From positions 186,001-250,000 of the forward strand of contig NZ_JBITLV010000003.1 in the NCBI RefSeq assembly GCF_044465595.1: a DNA stretch of 64,000 bases, given 5' to 3'. Numbering within the stretch: the stretch's first letter is position 1; each line of letters opens with the position of its first letter. Shown piece by piece: positions 1 to 7,867 of the stretch. This stretch comes from Spongisporangium articulatum (GTDB lineage: Bacteria; Actinomycetota; Actinomycetes; Actinomycetales; Kineosporiaceae). The notes under the pieces are model-generated. The model saw only the letters and a list, made by a program, of their open reading frames with translations. It ran no database searches and was not told where the DNA came from. A program made the translations under genes and the position numbers.

Positions 1-810
1 GCCGGGAAGACCACCACCGTGCGCATCCTCACCACCCTCCTGCTCCCCGACTCCGGGACGGCCGCCGTCGGCGGCCACGACGTCGTCTCCCAGGCGGACG
101 ACGTCCGTGCGAGAATCGGCGTCACCGGGCAGTTCTCGGCGATCGACGAGCTGCTCACCGGTGCCGAGAACCTGCGCCTCATGGGCGATCTGCTGCACCT
201 GCGACGGGCCGAACGCGACCGCCGGGCGGCCGACCTGCTGCGGCGGTTCGACCTCGTCGAGGCGGCGCACCGGCCCGCGAGCACGTACTCGGGTGGGATG
301 AAGCGGCGCCTCGACCTGGCCATGACCCTGATGGGTCGCCCACCGGTGATCTTTCTCGACGAACCGACCACCGGGCTGGACCCGCGCAGCCGGCGCGACC
401 TCTGGCAGGGCGTGCGGGAGCTGGTGGCCGGCGGGGTCACCGTCTTCCTCACCACCCAGTACCTGGAGGAGGCCGACGCACTCGCCGACCGGGTCGCCGT
501 CCTCGACCACGGCCGGATCGTCGCCGACGGCACCCCCGCCCAGCTCAAGCGCGGCATCCCCGGTGGCCACCTGAACGTCGTCCTCACCGACCGGGCCGCG
601 CTCGACGCGGCCGCCGCCGCCCTGTCCGACGCCGGCCACGGCGGCGTCGAGACCGACCCGGACGCGCTCGAGCTGCGCGTACCGACCGACGGGCTCGGCG
701 CCGTCCGGGCCGCCCTGTCCCACCTCGACGACGCATCCGTCGAGACGTTCAGCCTGCACACCCCCGACCTGGACGACGTGTTCCTGGCCCTGACCGGAGG
801 CTCCCGATGA
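1..810 (+). CDS. DrrA-type ABC transporter ATP-binding protein, 5' end cut by the window
   Basis: ATPase subunit of an ABC-2 type exporter, expected to energise drug, lipid or polysaccharide efflux through the permease encoded next. The reading frame is already open at base 1, where the end of the Walker A loop (AGKTTT) is visible, so the true start and about 40 residues lie outside the window. The ABC signature YSGGMKRRLDLA, Walker B VIFLDEPTTGLDP and a switch region FLTTQYLEEAD follow in order. The C-terminal part resembles the DrrA-type extension ending in a DDVFLALTG motif, which is typical of daunorubicin-resistance ATPases. It overlaps the permease by 4 nt (ATGA), so the two are co-translated. 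The substrate cannot be read from the sequence. Confidence 0.93.
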   Translation, partial: AGKTTTVRILTTLLLPDSGTAAVGGHDVVSQADDVRARIGVTGQFSAIDELLTGAENLRLMGDLLHLRRAERDRRAADLLRRFDLVEAAHRPASTYSGGMKRRLDLAMTLMGRPPVIFLDEPTTGLDPRSRRDLWQGVRELVAGGVTVFLTTQYLEEADALADRVAVLDHGRIVADGTPAQLKRGIPGGHLNVVLTDRAALDAAAAALSDAGHGGVETDPDALELRVPTDGLGAVRAALSHLDDASVETFSLHTPDLDDVFLALTGGSR

Positions 811-1568
811 GAGACAGCCTGACCATGTTCCGCAGGCAGCTGCTGCACATGCGCCGCTACCCGTCGCTGACGATCATGCTTCTGGCCCAACCGGTCCTGT
901 TCCTGCTGCTGTTCGTCTACGTGCTGGGCGGCAGCCTCGGCGCGAGCCTGGGCGGCGGCCGGTCGCAGTACCTGATCTACATCGTCCCGGCGATCCTCGT
1001 GATCGCCGTGGCGAGCGTCGCGCTGGGGACGGCGGTCTCGATCGCGACGGACATGACCGGCGGGGTGATCGCCCGGTTCCGGACCATGGCCATCGCCCGG
1101 GCCTCGGTGCTCACCGGGCACGTGCTCGGTGCGATGGCGCAGACGGCGCTCGCCGTCGCGGTCAGCGCGCTCGTGGCCGTCGCCCTCGGCTACCGGTCGT
1201 CGGCCGGGGTTCCGGACTGGCTCGTGACCGTCTGTGTGCTGGGCGCTTTCGGGTTCGCGCTGACCTGGTTGACGGTGGCGCTCGGCCTGGCCGCCGACAG
1301 TGTGGAGACGGCCAGCAACACGCCCATGTTCCTGGTCTTCCTGCCGTTCCTGGGCAGTGGCTTCGTGCCCACCGACTCGATGCCGGCCGGGCTGCGCTGG
1401 TTCGCCGAGTACCAGCCGTTCACCCCGGTGATGGAAGCGGTGCGTGGATCGTTGGCGGGCGCAGTCGAGGCGTCCGACGTCTGGCTCGCGCTCGGCTGGT
1501 CCACCGGGATCGCGGCGCTCGGATACCTGTGGGCGCGGCGCCTCTACCGGTCCCGTGTGGTCGGCTGA
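807..1568 (+). CDS. ABC-2 type transporter permease (DrrB-like)
   Basis: Integral membrane partner of the preceding ATPase. The 253-residue protein has about six hydrophobic segments, beginning near residues 22-42, then 58-80, 105-127, 140-160, 170-190 and 225-245, the usual arrangement of an ABC2_membrane permease. A short basic N-terminus and the charged loop after the second helix (MTGGVIARFRTMAIAR) fit the family. The ATG overlaps the ATPase stop by 4 nt, so the two genes form one translational unit. The MerR gene starts 30 nt later and may report on the transported drug; that link is inferred from position only. Confidence 0.9.
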   Translation: MRDSLTMFRRQLLHMRRYPSLTIMLLAQPVLFLLLFVYVLGGSLGASLGGGRSQYLIYIVPAILVIAVASVALGTAVSIATDMTGGVIARFRTMAIARASVLTGHVLGAMAQTALAVAVSALVAVALGYRSSAGVPDWLVTVCVLGAFGFALTWLTVALGLAADSVETASNTPMFLVFLPFLGSGFVPTDSMPAGLRWFAEYQPFTPVMEAVRGSLAGAVEASDVWLALGWSTGIAALGYLWARRLYRSRVVG

Positions 1569-1586
1569 GCCGGCCGCCCGGCCGAT

Positions 1587-1598
1587 TACCGTCGTCCC
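1587..1598 (+). promoter_or_regulatory. Extended -10 region of a leaderless promoter for the MerR gene
   Basis: TACCGT (1587-1592) fits the TAnnnT pattern and is followed by six bases and then the GTG start at 1599. This is the spacing that puts transcription initiation on the start codon. No Shine-Dalgarno sequence is present in the gap. Leaderless mRNAs are common in actinobacteria. No convincing -35 hexamer is visible. Confidence 0.4.
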
Positions 1599-2357
1599 GT
1601 GATCACGATCAGCCAGCTGGCGGCGTTCGCCGGAGTCACCGTGCGGGCCGTGCGGCACTACCACGCGCGCGGCCTGCTGCCGGAGCCCGAAAGGGACCCC
1701 AGCGGCTACCGACGCTACGACGCGCAGGCCGTCGTCGACCTGATCCGGATCCGGACCCTGGCCGAGGCCGGTGTCCCCCTGGCGCGGGTGAAGGACCTGC
1801 TGGCCGCCGACGACGCCCACTTCACCGCCGCGCTGGCCGAGATCGACGGCGATCTGCGGCAGCGGATCCGGCAGCTCCAGAAGCACCGACGCAGCGTGGC
1901 GCTGCTTGCGTCGGGCGAGACCCTGGGGCTGCCGGAGGCTGTCGTCGGCTACCTCGAGCTGCTGCGCGGGATCGGGGTCAGCGAGCGAACTGTGGAGATG
2001 GAACGGCAGGGCTGGATCCTGATCGCCGCCCGCACACCGGAGGTGATCGAGGGCTGGATCGCGGAGAAGCGGGCCGGGCTGGAGGACGAGCGGTTCCGGT
2101 CCCTGTACCTCGGGTTCGACCAGCTCTTCGACGCCGACGTGGACGATCCCCGGATCGAGCGGATCGCGGATGAGCTGGCCGCCTTCGTGCGGGATTCACC
2201 GGCCCCGACCGCGGAGGCGGCCACCCCCGACGACGTGATGGTCGGCCTGATCGACTCCTACGTCCTCAGCTCCTCCCCCGCCTGGCGGCGGGTCGCCGAA
2301 CGAGCCCAGGAACGAGGTCTGACCGGGTGGAGCGACCTCCGTGATTTGACGGAGTGA
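1599..2357 (+). CDS. MerR-family transcriptional regulator
   Basis: Predicted DNA-binding regulator of 252 residues. The N-terminal 70 residues form a MerR winged helix: ISQLAAFAGVTVRAVRHYHARGLL is the helix-turn-helix and first wing start, followed by the GYRRYDAQAV wing and the conserved AEAGVPLARVKDLL helix. A dimerisation helix with several arginines and glutamines follows (about 85-105). The remaining 140 residues are a ligand or effector domain I cannot name; it has no obvious metal-binding cysteines, so a metal-sensing role is unlikely. The GTG start is chosen because the HTH begins at once and a TAnnnT box lies six bases upstream. It follows an ABC exporter, so it may control that pump. 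Its stop codon lies inside the next gene's palindrome. Confidence 0.88.
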   Translation: MITISQLAAFAGVTVRAVRHYHARGLLPEPERDPSGYRRYDAQAVVDLIRIRTLAEAGVPLARVKDLLAADDAHFTAALAEIDGDLRQRIRQLQKHRRSVALLASGETLGLPEAVVGYLELLRGIGVSERTVEMERQGWILIAARTPEVIEGWIAEKRAGLEDERFRSLYLGFDQLFDADVDDPRIERIADELAAFVRDSPAPTAEAATPDDVMVGLIDSYVLSSSPAWRRVAERAQERGLTGWSDLRDLTE

Positions 2358-2368
2358 GTACTCACTCC
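2351..2368. promoter_or_regulatory. Perfect 18-bp palindrome, putative TetR operator
   Basis: GGAGTGAGTACTCACTCC reads identically on both strands. It contains the stop codon of the MerR gene (2355-2357) and ends one base before a -10-like CATAGT (2370-2375), which is six bases from the TetR start at 2382. TetR regulators commonly bind such palindromes next to their own start, so autorepression of the TetR-ABC exporter operon is the simplest reading. The symmetry is seen directly; the binding partner is inferred. Confidence 0.7.
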
Positions 2369-2381
2369 GCATAGTGGTGCC

Positions 2382-3017
2382 GTGGTCGAGACCCCCCGTC
2401 GGCGCGCGCCCGGCATGTCCCTCGAGGAACGCCGGGAGATGATCGTGCGCGCGGCCCTGCCCCTGGTGGCGGAGCTCGGGCCCGGGGTCACCACGCAGCA
2501 GATCGCCCGCGCGGCGGGCATCGGCGAGGCCACCGTGTTCCGGGCCTTCGAGGACAAGGCGGCCCTGCTGCGAGCCTGCATGACCGAGGCCATGCGCCCC
2601 GAGTACGTGCACGAGGCACTCGACGCGATCGAGCTCGAGCAGACGCTCGAGGAGCGGCTCCTGGAGGCTGCACTCACCCTCACGGCCCACGCCCGGCGGG
2701 TCGGGGTCGTCGTCCAGGCGCTCATGATGTCGGGCCTGAAGGTGGCCCGCGACGACCCCGCGAGTCAGGACAAGCGGCTGCAGCTGCACCGCAGCCGTGA
2801 GGAGTCGCTGGCCCGGACCGCGGCGCGGCTCGTCGTCCTGATGGAGCCGGACGCCGACCGCTTCCGGGTGCCGCTGCCCACCGCCGCGCGGGCCTTCGCA
2901 TTCCTGGCCATGTCCCAGGGCCGCCCCGGCAGCCTGGGCGACGGCGAGCACGACGAGGCCGCCGAGATGGCCGAGCTGATCGACCTGTTCCTGCACGGTT
3001 CCTTGAAATCCATTTGA
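2382..3017 (+). CDS. TetR-family transcriptional regulator of the downstream ABC exporter
   Basis: A 211-residue TetR regulator. The N-terminal helix-turn-helix is clear at about residues 35-65 (TTQQIARAAGIGEATVFRAF), preceded by the helix EERREMIVRAALPLVAELG. The all-alpha C-terminal domain, about residues 75-205, would bind an inducer and dimerise. The gene begins with GTG six bases after a -10-like CATAGT and 14 bp downstream of a perfect 18-bp palindrome. A heterodimeric ABC exporter starts 31 nt after its stop. The arrangement suggests a drug- or lipid-responsive repressor of its own operon. The ligand is unknown. Confidence 0.9.
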   Translation: MVETPRRRAPGMSLEERREMIVRAALPLVAELGPGVTTQQIARAAGIGEATVFRAFEDKAALLRACMTEAMRPEYVHEALDAIELEQTLEERLLEAALTLTAHARRVGVVVQALMMSGLKVARDDPASQDKRLQLHRSREESLARTAARLVVLMEPDADRFRVPLPTAARAFAFLAMSQGRPGSLGDGEHDEAAEMAELIDLFLHGSLKSI

Positions 3018-3048
3018 TGGCAATGCTTCACCTGGGGAGGATCAGAGG

Positions 3049-4785
3049 ATGCTGACGGGCCTGCTGCGCGAGAAGCTGCAGCCGTACCGCTCCTGGATCA
3101 CCGCTGTCGTCGCCCTGCAGGTCGTGGCGACGATGGCGATGCTCTACCTGCCGGCGCTCAACGCCGACATCATCGACAAGGGCGTCGTCACGGGCGACAC
3201 CGGGTACATCGGGCGCCTCGGCGCCTGGATGCTCGCCGTGTCCGCGGTCCAGGGCATCTGCACGGTGGGCGCGGTGTACGCCGGGGCCCGCTCGGCGTCC
3301 GCGCTGGGCCGTGACCTGCGCGCCGCGGTCTTCGACCGGGTGCAGCGGTTCTCCACCCGGGAGATCGGACAGATCGGCACGCCCTCGCTGATCACCCGCT
3401 CCACCAACGACATCCAGCAGGTCCAGATGCTGACGCTGATGGGGCTGACCATGATGGCCGCCGCTCCGATCATGGGTGTGGGCGCCGCGATCATGGCCGT
3501 GCACGAGGATGCGCCGCTGTCGCTGCTGCTCGTCCTCGTCGTACCCGTCCTGGGCCTCAGCGTGGCCGCCATCGTGCGCCGGATGCGCCCGCTGGGCCGC
3601 GACATGCAGGACCGCGTCGACGGCATCAACCGGGTGCTACGCGAGCAGATCGCGGGCGTCCGGGTGGTCCGGGCCTTCGTCCGCGACGGCTTCGAACGCC
3701 GCCGCTTCGCCGGCGCCAACGACGACCTGTACGACGTGTCGATGGCCATGGGCCGGCTGATGTCGATGATGTTCCCGCTGGTGATCCTCGTGATCAACCT
3801 GTCCAGCGTGCTGGTCATCTGGTTCGGCGGGCTGCGGATCGACTCCGGCGGCATGCAGATCGGGGCCCTCACGGCGTTCCTCAGCTACCTGATGCAGATG
3901 CTGATGGCGGTCATGATGGCCACCTTCATGTTCGTCATGCTCCCCCGCGCCGAGGCCTCGGCCGAACGCATCGTCGAGGTGCTGGACACCGAGTCGAGCC
4001 TCGAACCGCCCGTCGCGCCGCGGCTTCCGGCCGGCCGGTCGCGCGGCCGGCTGGAGCTGCGGGACGTCGAGTTCCGTTACCCCGGCGCCGACGAACCCGT
4101 TCTGCACGGCGTCTCGCTGGTCGCCGAACCCGGCCAGGTGACCGCGGTGATCGGTAGCACCGGCGCGGGCAAGACGACGATGATCAATCTGATCCCCCGG
4201 CTGGCCGACGTCACCGCCGGCGAGGTGCTGCTGGACGGCGTCGACGTCCGCGAACTCGACCCGGCGGTGCTCGCGTCGTCGATCGGTCTGGTCCCCCAGC
4301 GGCCCTACCTGTTCAGCGGCACCGTGGGCTCGAACGTCCGCTACGGCGATCCCGCGGCGACGGACGAGCAGGTGTGGGAGGCGCTCGACGTCGCCCAGGC
4401 CCGGGACTTCGTCTCGGCGATGCCGGAGGGGCTGGAGACGCCGATCGCCCAGGGCGGGACGAACGTGTCGGGCGGGCAGCGGCAGCGGCTGGCCATCGCG
4501 CGGGCCCTCGTACGCCGTCCGGCGCTCTACCTGTTCGACGACTCGTTCTCGGCCCTCGACTACGCCACCGACGCCGCGCTGCGGCAGGCGCTGATGCGCC
4601 GGACCTCGGACGCTGCGGTGCTCATCGTCGCGCAGCGGGTCAACACCATCAGACACGCGGACCGGATCGTCGTCCTCGACGAGGGGCGCGTCGTCGGCAC
4701 CGGACGGCACGAGGAGCTCATGGAGACGTGTGAGACCTACCGCGAGATCGTCCTGTCCCAGCTGACCGAGCAGGAGGCCGCCTGA
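3049..4785 (+). CDS. ABC exporter half-transporter (permease fused to ATPase), first subunit
   Basis: First half of a probable heterodimeric multidrug or lipid exporter in the plasma membrane. The 578-residue protein has an N-terminal six-helix ABC_membrane domain (about 15-300) and a C-terminal nucleotide-binding domain (about 335-570). Visible motifs are Walker A GSTGAGKTT, signature VSGGQRQRLAIARAL, and a Walker B ending LYLFDDSFSALD, where aspartate replaces the usual catalytic glutamate. That replacement is typical of the degenerate site in one subunit of heterodimeric exporters. The H-loop position reads AQRVN instead of the usual AHR, a second departure. A strong ribosome-binding site (GGGGAGG) lies nine bases before the ATG. 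The next gene overlaps by one base. Confidence 0.93.
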   Translation: MLTGLLREKLQPYRSWITAVVALQVVATMAMLYLPALNADIIDKGVVTGDTGYIGRLGAWMLAVSAVQGICTVGAVYAGARSASALGRDLRAAVFDRVQRFSTREIGQIGTPSLITRSTNDIQQVQMLTLMGLTMMAAAPIMGVGAAIMAVHEDAPLSLLLVLVVPVLGLSVAAIVRRMRPLGRDMQDRVDGINRVLREQIAGVRVVRAFVRDGFERRRFAGANDDLYDVSMAMGRLMSMMFPLVILVINLSSVLVIWFGGLRIDSGGMQIGALTAFLSYLMQMLMAVMMATFMFVMLPRAEASAERIVEVLDTESSLEPPVAPRLPAGRSRGRLELRDVEFRYPGADEPVLHGVSLVAEPGQVTAVIGSTGAGKTTMINLIPRLADVTAGEVLLDGVDVRELDPAVLASSIGLVPQRPYLFSGTVGSNVRYGDPAATDEQVWEALDVAQARDFVSAMPEGLETPIAQGGTNVSGGQRQRLAIARALVRRPALYLFDDSFSALDYATDAALRQALMRRTSDAAVLIVAQRVNTIRHADRIVVLDEGRVVGTGRHEELMETCETYREIVLSQLTEQEAA

Positions 4786-6806
4786 TGAGCAGCTCGACCA
4801 CGCAGCGGCCCGGCTCACCGGCCGGAGGTCCCCCGGCCGGAGGCCCACCGCGCGGTCCCGGCCCGGCCGCCGGTCCCGGCTTCCGCGGCGGCCCCGCCGC
4901 GTTCATGAGCGGTCGTTCCACCGAGAAGGCGCTCGACTTCAAGGGCTCCGCCCGGCGGCTGGTCCGGATGCTGCGCCCACAGCGGGTTCTCGTGCTCTGC
5001 GCCCTTGTGCTGGGCGCGATCGGGGTCGGTTTCTCGGTGCTCGGGCCGCGGATCCTCGGGCACGCCACCGACCTCATCTTCGCCGGGGTCATCAACCGGC
5101 AGCTGGCCGAACGCGGCGTGACCCAGGAGCAGGCCGTCGCCGGCCTGGAGGCGCAGGGGAACACGACCCAGGCCGACCTGTTCCGCTCCCTCGACCTGGG
5201 TACCGGCACGGGCATCGATTTCGCAGCGGTGGCCAGGGTTCTCGTGCTCGTGGCGGTCATCTACGTGATCGCGTCGGCGTTCATGTACGTGCAGGCCCGC
5301 CTGACCACGGCCGCCGTGCAGTCGGCGATGCGCGACCTGCGCGGCGCGTCCCAGGACAAGCTGTCCCGGTTACCGCTGTCGTACTTCGACGGGCGCCCGC
5401 GCGGCGAGGTGCTCAGCCGGGTCACCAACGACATCGACAACCTGGCCCAGACCCTGCAGCAGACCATGAGCCAGATGGTGAACTCCCTGCTCACCATCGT
5501 GGGCACGCTGGCCATGATGTTCTGGATCTCCTGGCTGCTGGCCCTCGTCGCGCTGGTGACCGTGCCGGTGTCGATCCTCGTGGTCAGCTTCCTGGGCAAG
5601 CGGGCCCAGCCGCAATTCATCAAGCAGTGGGCGGCCACCGGCCGGTTGAACGGCCACATCGAGGAGGTCTACACCGGGCACGCCCTGGTCACCGCGTTCG
5701 GCCGGCAGGACGAGGCCCGCCGGACGTTCGACGAGCACAACGAGGCGCTGTACGACGCCGGGTTCCGCTCGCAGTTCGTGTCCGGGTTGATCCAGCCGTC
5801 GATGATGCTGATCGGCAACCTGAACTACGTGCTGGTCGCCGTGGTCGGCGGCCTGCGGGTGGCGTCGGGGTCGCTGTCGCTGGGGTCGGTCCAGGCCTTC
5901 ATCCAGTACTCCCGGCAGTTCAGCCAGCCGCTGTCGCAGGTGGCCGGGATGGCGAACCTGCTGCAGTCCGGGATCGCCTCCGCGGAGCGGGTCTTCGCGC
6001 TCCTGGACGCCGAGGAGCAGAGCGCCGAGCCGGCCTCCCCCGCCCGACCCACGCACGTACGGGGGCGCGTCGAGTTCGACCACGTGTCGTTCCGCTACGA
6101 CCCGGAGAAGCCGCTGATCGACGACCTGTCGCTGTCCGTCGAACCCGGCCAGACCGTGGCCATCGTCGGGCCGACCGGCGCCGGCAAGACCACGCTGGTC
6201 AACCTGCTGATGCGGTTCTACGAGGTGACCGGCGGGCAGATCCGGCTCGACGGCGTCGACATCGCCACCATGGACCGGGAGGAGTTGCGGGCCCGCACCG
6301 GCATGGTGCTGCAGGACGCCTGGCTGTTCGGCGGCAGCATCGCGGACAACATCGCCTACGGGTCGCCCGACGTCTCGCAGGAGCGCATCGTCGCGGCCGC
6401 CCAGGCCACGCACGTCGACCAGTTCGTCCGGACACTGCCCGAGGGCTACGACACCGTGCTGGACGACGAGGGCGAGAACGTCAGCGCCGGGCAACGGCAG
6501 CTGATCACCATCGCCCGGGCGTTCCTCGCCGAGCCGTCCATCCTGATCCTCGACGAGGCGACGTCGTCGGTCGACACCCGCACCGAGGTGCTGATCCAGC
6601 GGGCGATGAACTCGCTGCGCGCCGGGCGCACGAGTTTCGTCATCGCGCACCGGCTCTCGACCATCCGGGATGCCGACGTGATCCTGGTGATGGACGGCGG
6701 GGCGATCGTCGAGCAGGGCACGCACCAGCAGCTGCTGGCCGCAGGTGGGGCTTACGCGGCGCTCTACTCGGCCCAGTTCGCTCAGGCCGCGGTCGAGGTG
6801 GACTGA
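4785..6806 (+). CDS. ABC exporter half-transporter, second subunit
   Basis: Partner subunit of 673 residues. The first 45 residues are a Gly/Pro-rich tail (GGPPAGGPP-like) encoded partly by a two-copy 15-bp tandem repeat at 4818-4847. The membrane domain follows, about residues 60-385, with an extracellular insertion around 105-145, then the ATPase domain (about 420-665). Walker A GPTGAGKTT, signature VSAGQRQLITIARAF, Walker B ILILDEATSSVD with the catalytic glutamate, and H-loop IAHRLS are intact, so this subunit probably carries the active hydrolysis residues complementing its degenerate partner. The signature has SAGQ where SGGQ is usual. The TGATG junction couples its translation to the first subunit; the downstream gene uses the same junction. 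Confidence 0.93.
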   Translation: MSSSTTQRPGSPAGGPPAGGPPRGPGPAAGPGFRGGPAAFMSGRSTEKALDFKGSARRLVRMLRPQRVLVLCALVLGAIGVGFSVLGPRILGHATDLIFAGVINRQLAERGVTQEQAVAGLEAQGNTTQADLFRSLDLGTGTGIDFAAVARVLVLVAVIYVIASAFMYVQARLTTAAVQSAMRDLRGASQDKLSRLPLSYFDGRPRGEVLSRVTNDIDNLAQTLQQTMSQMVNSLLTIVGTLAMMFWISWLLALVALVTVPVSILVVSFLGKRAQPQFIKQWAATGRLNGHIEEVYTGHALVTAFGRQDEARRTFDEHNEALYDAGFRSQFVSGLIQPSMMLIGNLNYVLVAVVGGLRVASGSLSLGSVQAFIQYSRQFSQPLSQVAGMANLLQSGIASAERVFALLDAEEQSAEPASPARPTHVRGRVEFDHVSFRYDPEKPLIDDLSLSVEPGQTVAIVGPTGAGKTTLVNLLMRFYEVTGGQIRLDGVDIATMDREELRARTGMVLQDAWLFGGSIADNIAYGSPDVSQERIVAAAQATHVDQFVRTLPEGYDTVLDDEGENVSAGQRQLITIARAFLAEPSILILDEATSSVDTRTEVLIQRAMNSLRAGRTSFVIAHRLSTIRDADVILVMDGGAIVEQGTHQQLLAAGGAYAALYSAQFAQAAVEVD

Positions 6807-7369
6807 TGCCGGGTTCTCCGGCGGAGGTCACCACGACCGCGCACACCGGCGCGGGCATGCTCGCCCTGTGGGATGCCGGGACGTTCGCAGGGGTCGACGG
6901 CTACGCCGAGTGGGAGCGGCGCGTCGAGGACCGCCTGGCGGAGGCAATCCGTGGCGGCGAACTGGTGCCGGTCAACATCGGTCACGACGGCGCCTACGGT
7001 GTCCGGCTCGTGACGGCACCGAACCGTCCGACCGAGCGGGAAGCCCGGCACACGGTCGTCACGAGCGAGCCGTATTTGCTGTCGGTCACGGACCGGCGGT
7101 CGCGATGGCGCCGTCCGGTCGGCACGGTCTGTCTGAGCGGGATCGAATTCGTCGGGCACACTGAGGACGCGCCGGTCACCGTCAATCTCGTCCCCGGCCT
7201 GTACGCCGTGCGGGCGGCGCTCCTCGCGTGGGAGGACGATCCGGAGTCGAGGGACTCCGACGGCAACCTGTCGTCCTACGCTCTGCCCGACTTCGTCATC
7301 CAGCTCGCCCCGGTCGACGGCACCGAGGAGTTCCGTTCGGAGCAGGCAACCTTCGCCTCCCTGGAATGA
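6806..7369 (+). CDS. Conserved hypothetical protein, translationally coupled to the ABC exporter
   Basis: Unrecognised 187-residue soluble protein. The ATG overlaps the exporter stop in a TGATG junction, and the reading frame has the codon bias of its neighbours, so it is probably a real gene and the last of the TetR-ABC operon. No signal peptide, membrane segment, or catalytic motif is evident. The N-terminal part contains acidic, tryptophan-containing stretches (LALWDAGTFAGVDGYAEWERR). The C-terminal part has alternating beta-like segments (TVNLVPGLYAVRAALLAWEDD, LPDFVIQLAPV) reminiscent of small immunity or sensor proteins, but I cannot name a family. An internal ATG at 6857 is an alternative start. 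It ends one base from a convergent gene. Confidence 0.7.
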   Translation: MPGSPAEVTTTAHTGAGMLALWDAGTFAGVDGYAEWERRVEDRLAEAIRGGELVPVNIGHDGAYGVRLVTAPNRPTEREARHTVVTSEPYLLSVTDRRSRWRRPVGTVCLSGIEFVGHTEDAPVTVNLVPGLYAVRAALLAWEDDPESRDSDGNLSSYALPDFVIQLAPVDGTEEFRSEQATFASLE

Positions 7370-7370
7370 C

Positions 7371-7757
7371 TCAACCGCGGTAGGCGCGCCAGCCGCCCTC
7401 GACGTCGCTGATGTCGACGACGCCGGGCGCGCCCACCGCGTCGTCACGCATCCGCATCGAGAGAGAGCCGGTGCCGTCCTCCAGCTCGATGACGGTCAGC
7501 TCGAGCTCCGGGGGTTCGCGCGGCAGGAGGCGCTCGGCGAGCATCAGGTACGGCAACTCGTACACCTCGCCGAGCACCCGTCGTCCGAGCTCGGGCTCCT
7601 GCGCCGGGTGCAGCCCGGGGAACGTGTCCCGGACCGCGTAGAAGCGGTACCGCGGCGCGCTGAACACCTCCCCAACGAAGCGGGCGTCGGAAAACGCGTC
7701 GTTGAACTCGCCGCCGCGCATGCCCTGCCCGTTGACGAACATCCTGACCAGGTCCAT
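7371..7757 (-). CDS. Small gamma-glutamylcyclotransferase-fold protein related to the allophanate hydrolase C-terminal domain
   Basis: A 128-residue protein whose opening (MDLVRMFVNGQGMRGGEFND), central YRFYAVRDTFPGLHPA and LPREPPELELTVIELEDGTGSLSMRMR match, from memory, stand-alone proteins related to the C-terminal AH_C domain of allophanate hydrolase. In that enzyme the domain helps process N-carboxyurea; the function of free-standing versions is not established. No urea carboxylase or amidase gene is nearby. I chose the ATG at 7757 because AGGACAGG lies nine bases before it; the in-frame ATG at 7766 directly abuts that sequence. The gene is convergent with the preceding operon and transcribed alone. 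Confidence 0.6.
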   Translation of the reverse strand: MDLVRMFVNGQGMRGGEFNDAFSDARFVGEVFSAPRYRFYAVRDTFPGLHPAQEPELGRRVLGEVYELPYLMLAERLLPREPPELELTVIELEDGTGSLSMRMRDDAVGAPGVVDISDVEGGWRAYRG

Positions 7758-7867
7758 GGGTGACATCCTGTCCTGAAGACACAGGGATTCGCCCAGGAGC
7801 CCCTACGGCGGACGTAGCAGTGCCATGATCGTCCGATCGCATCAGGACCGCAGCTACGGGGCGAGGA

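Noticed and set aside
2196..3023. Long minus-strand open frames over the TetR gene, and similar frames opposite many other genes
   Set aside because: They are antisense shadows with Arg/Gly/His/Pro-rich translations and no recognisable domains.
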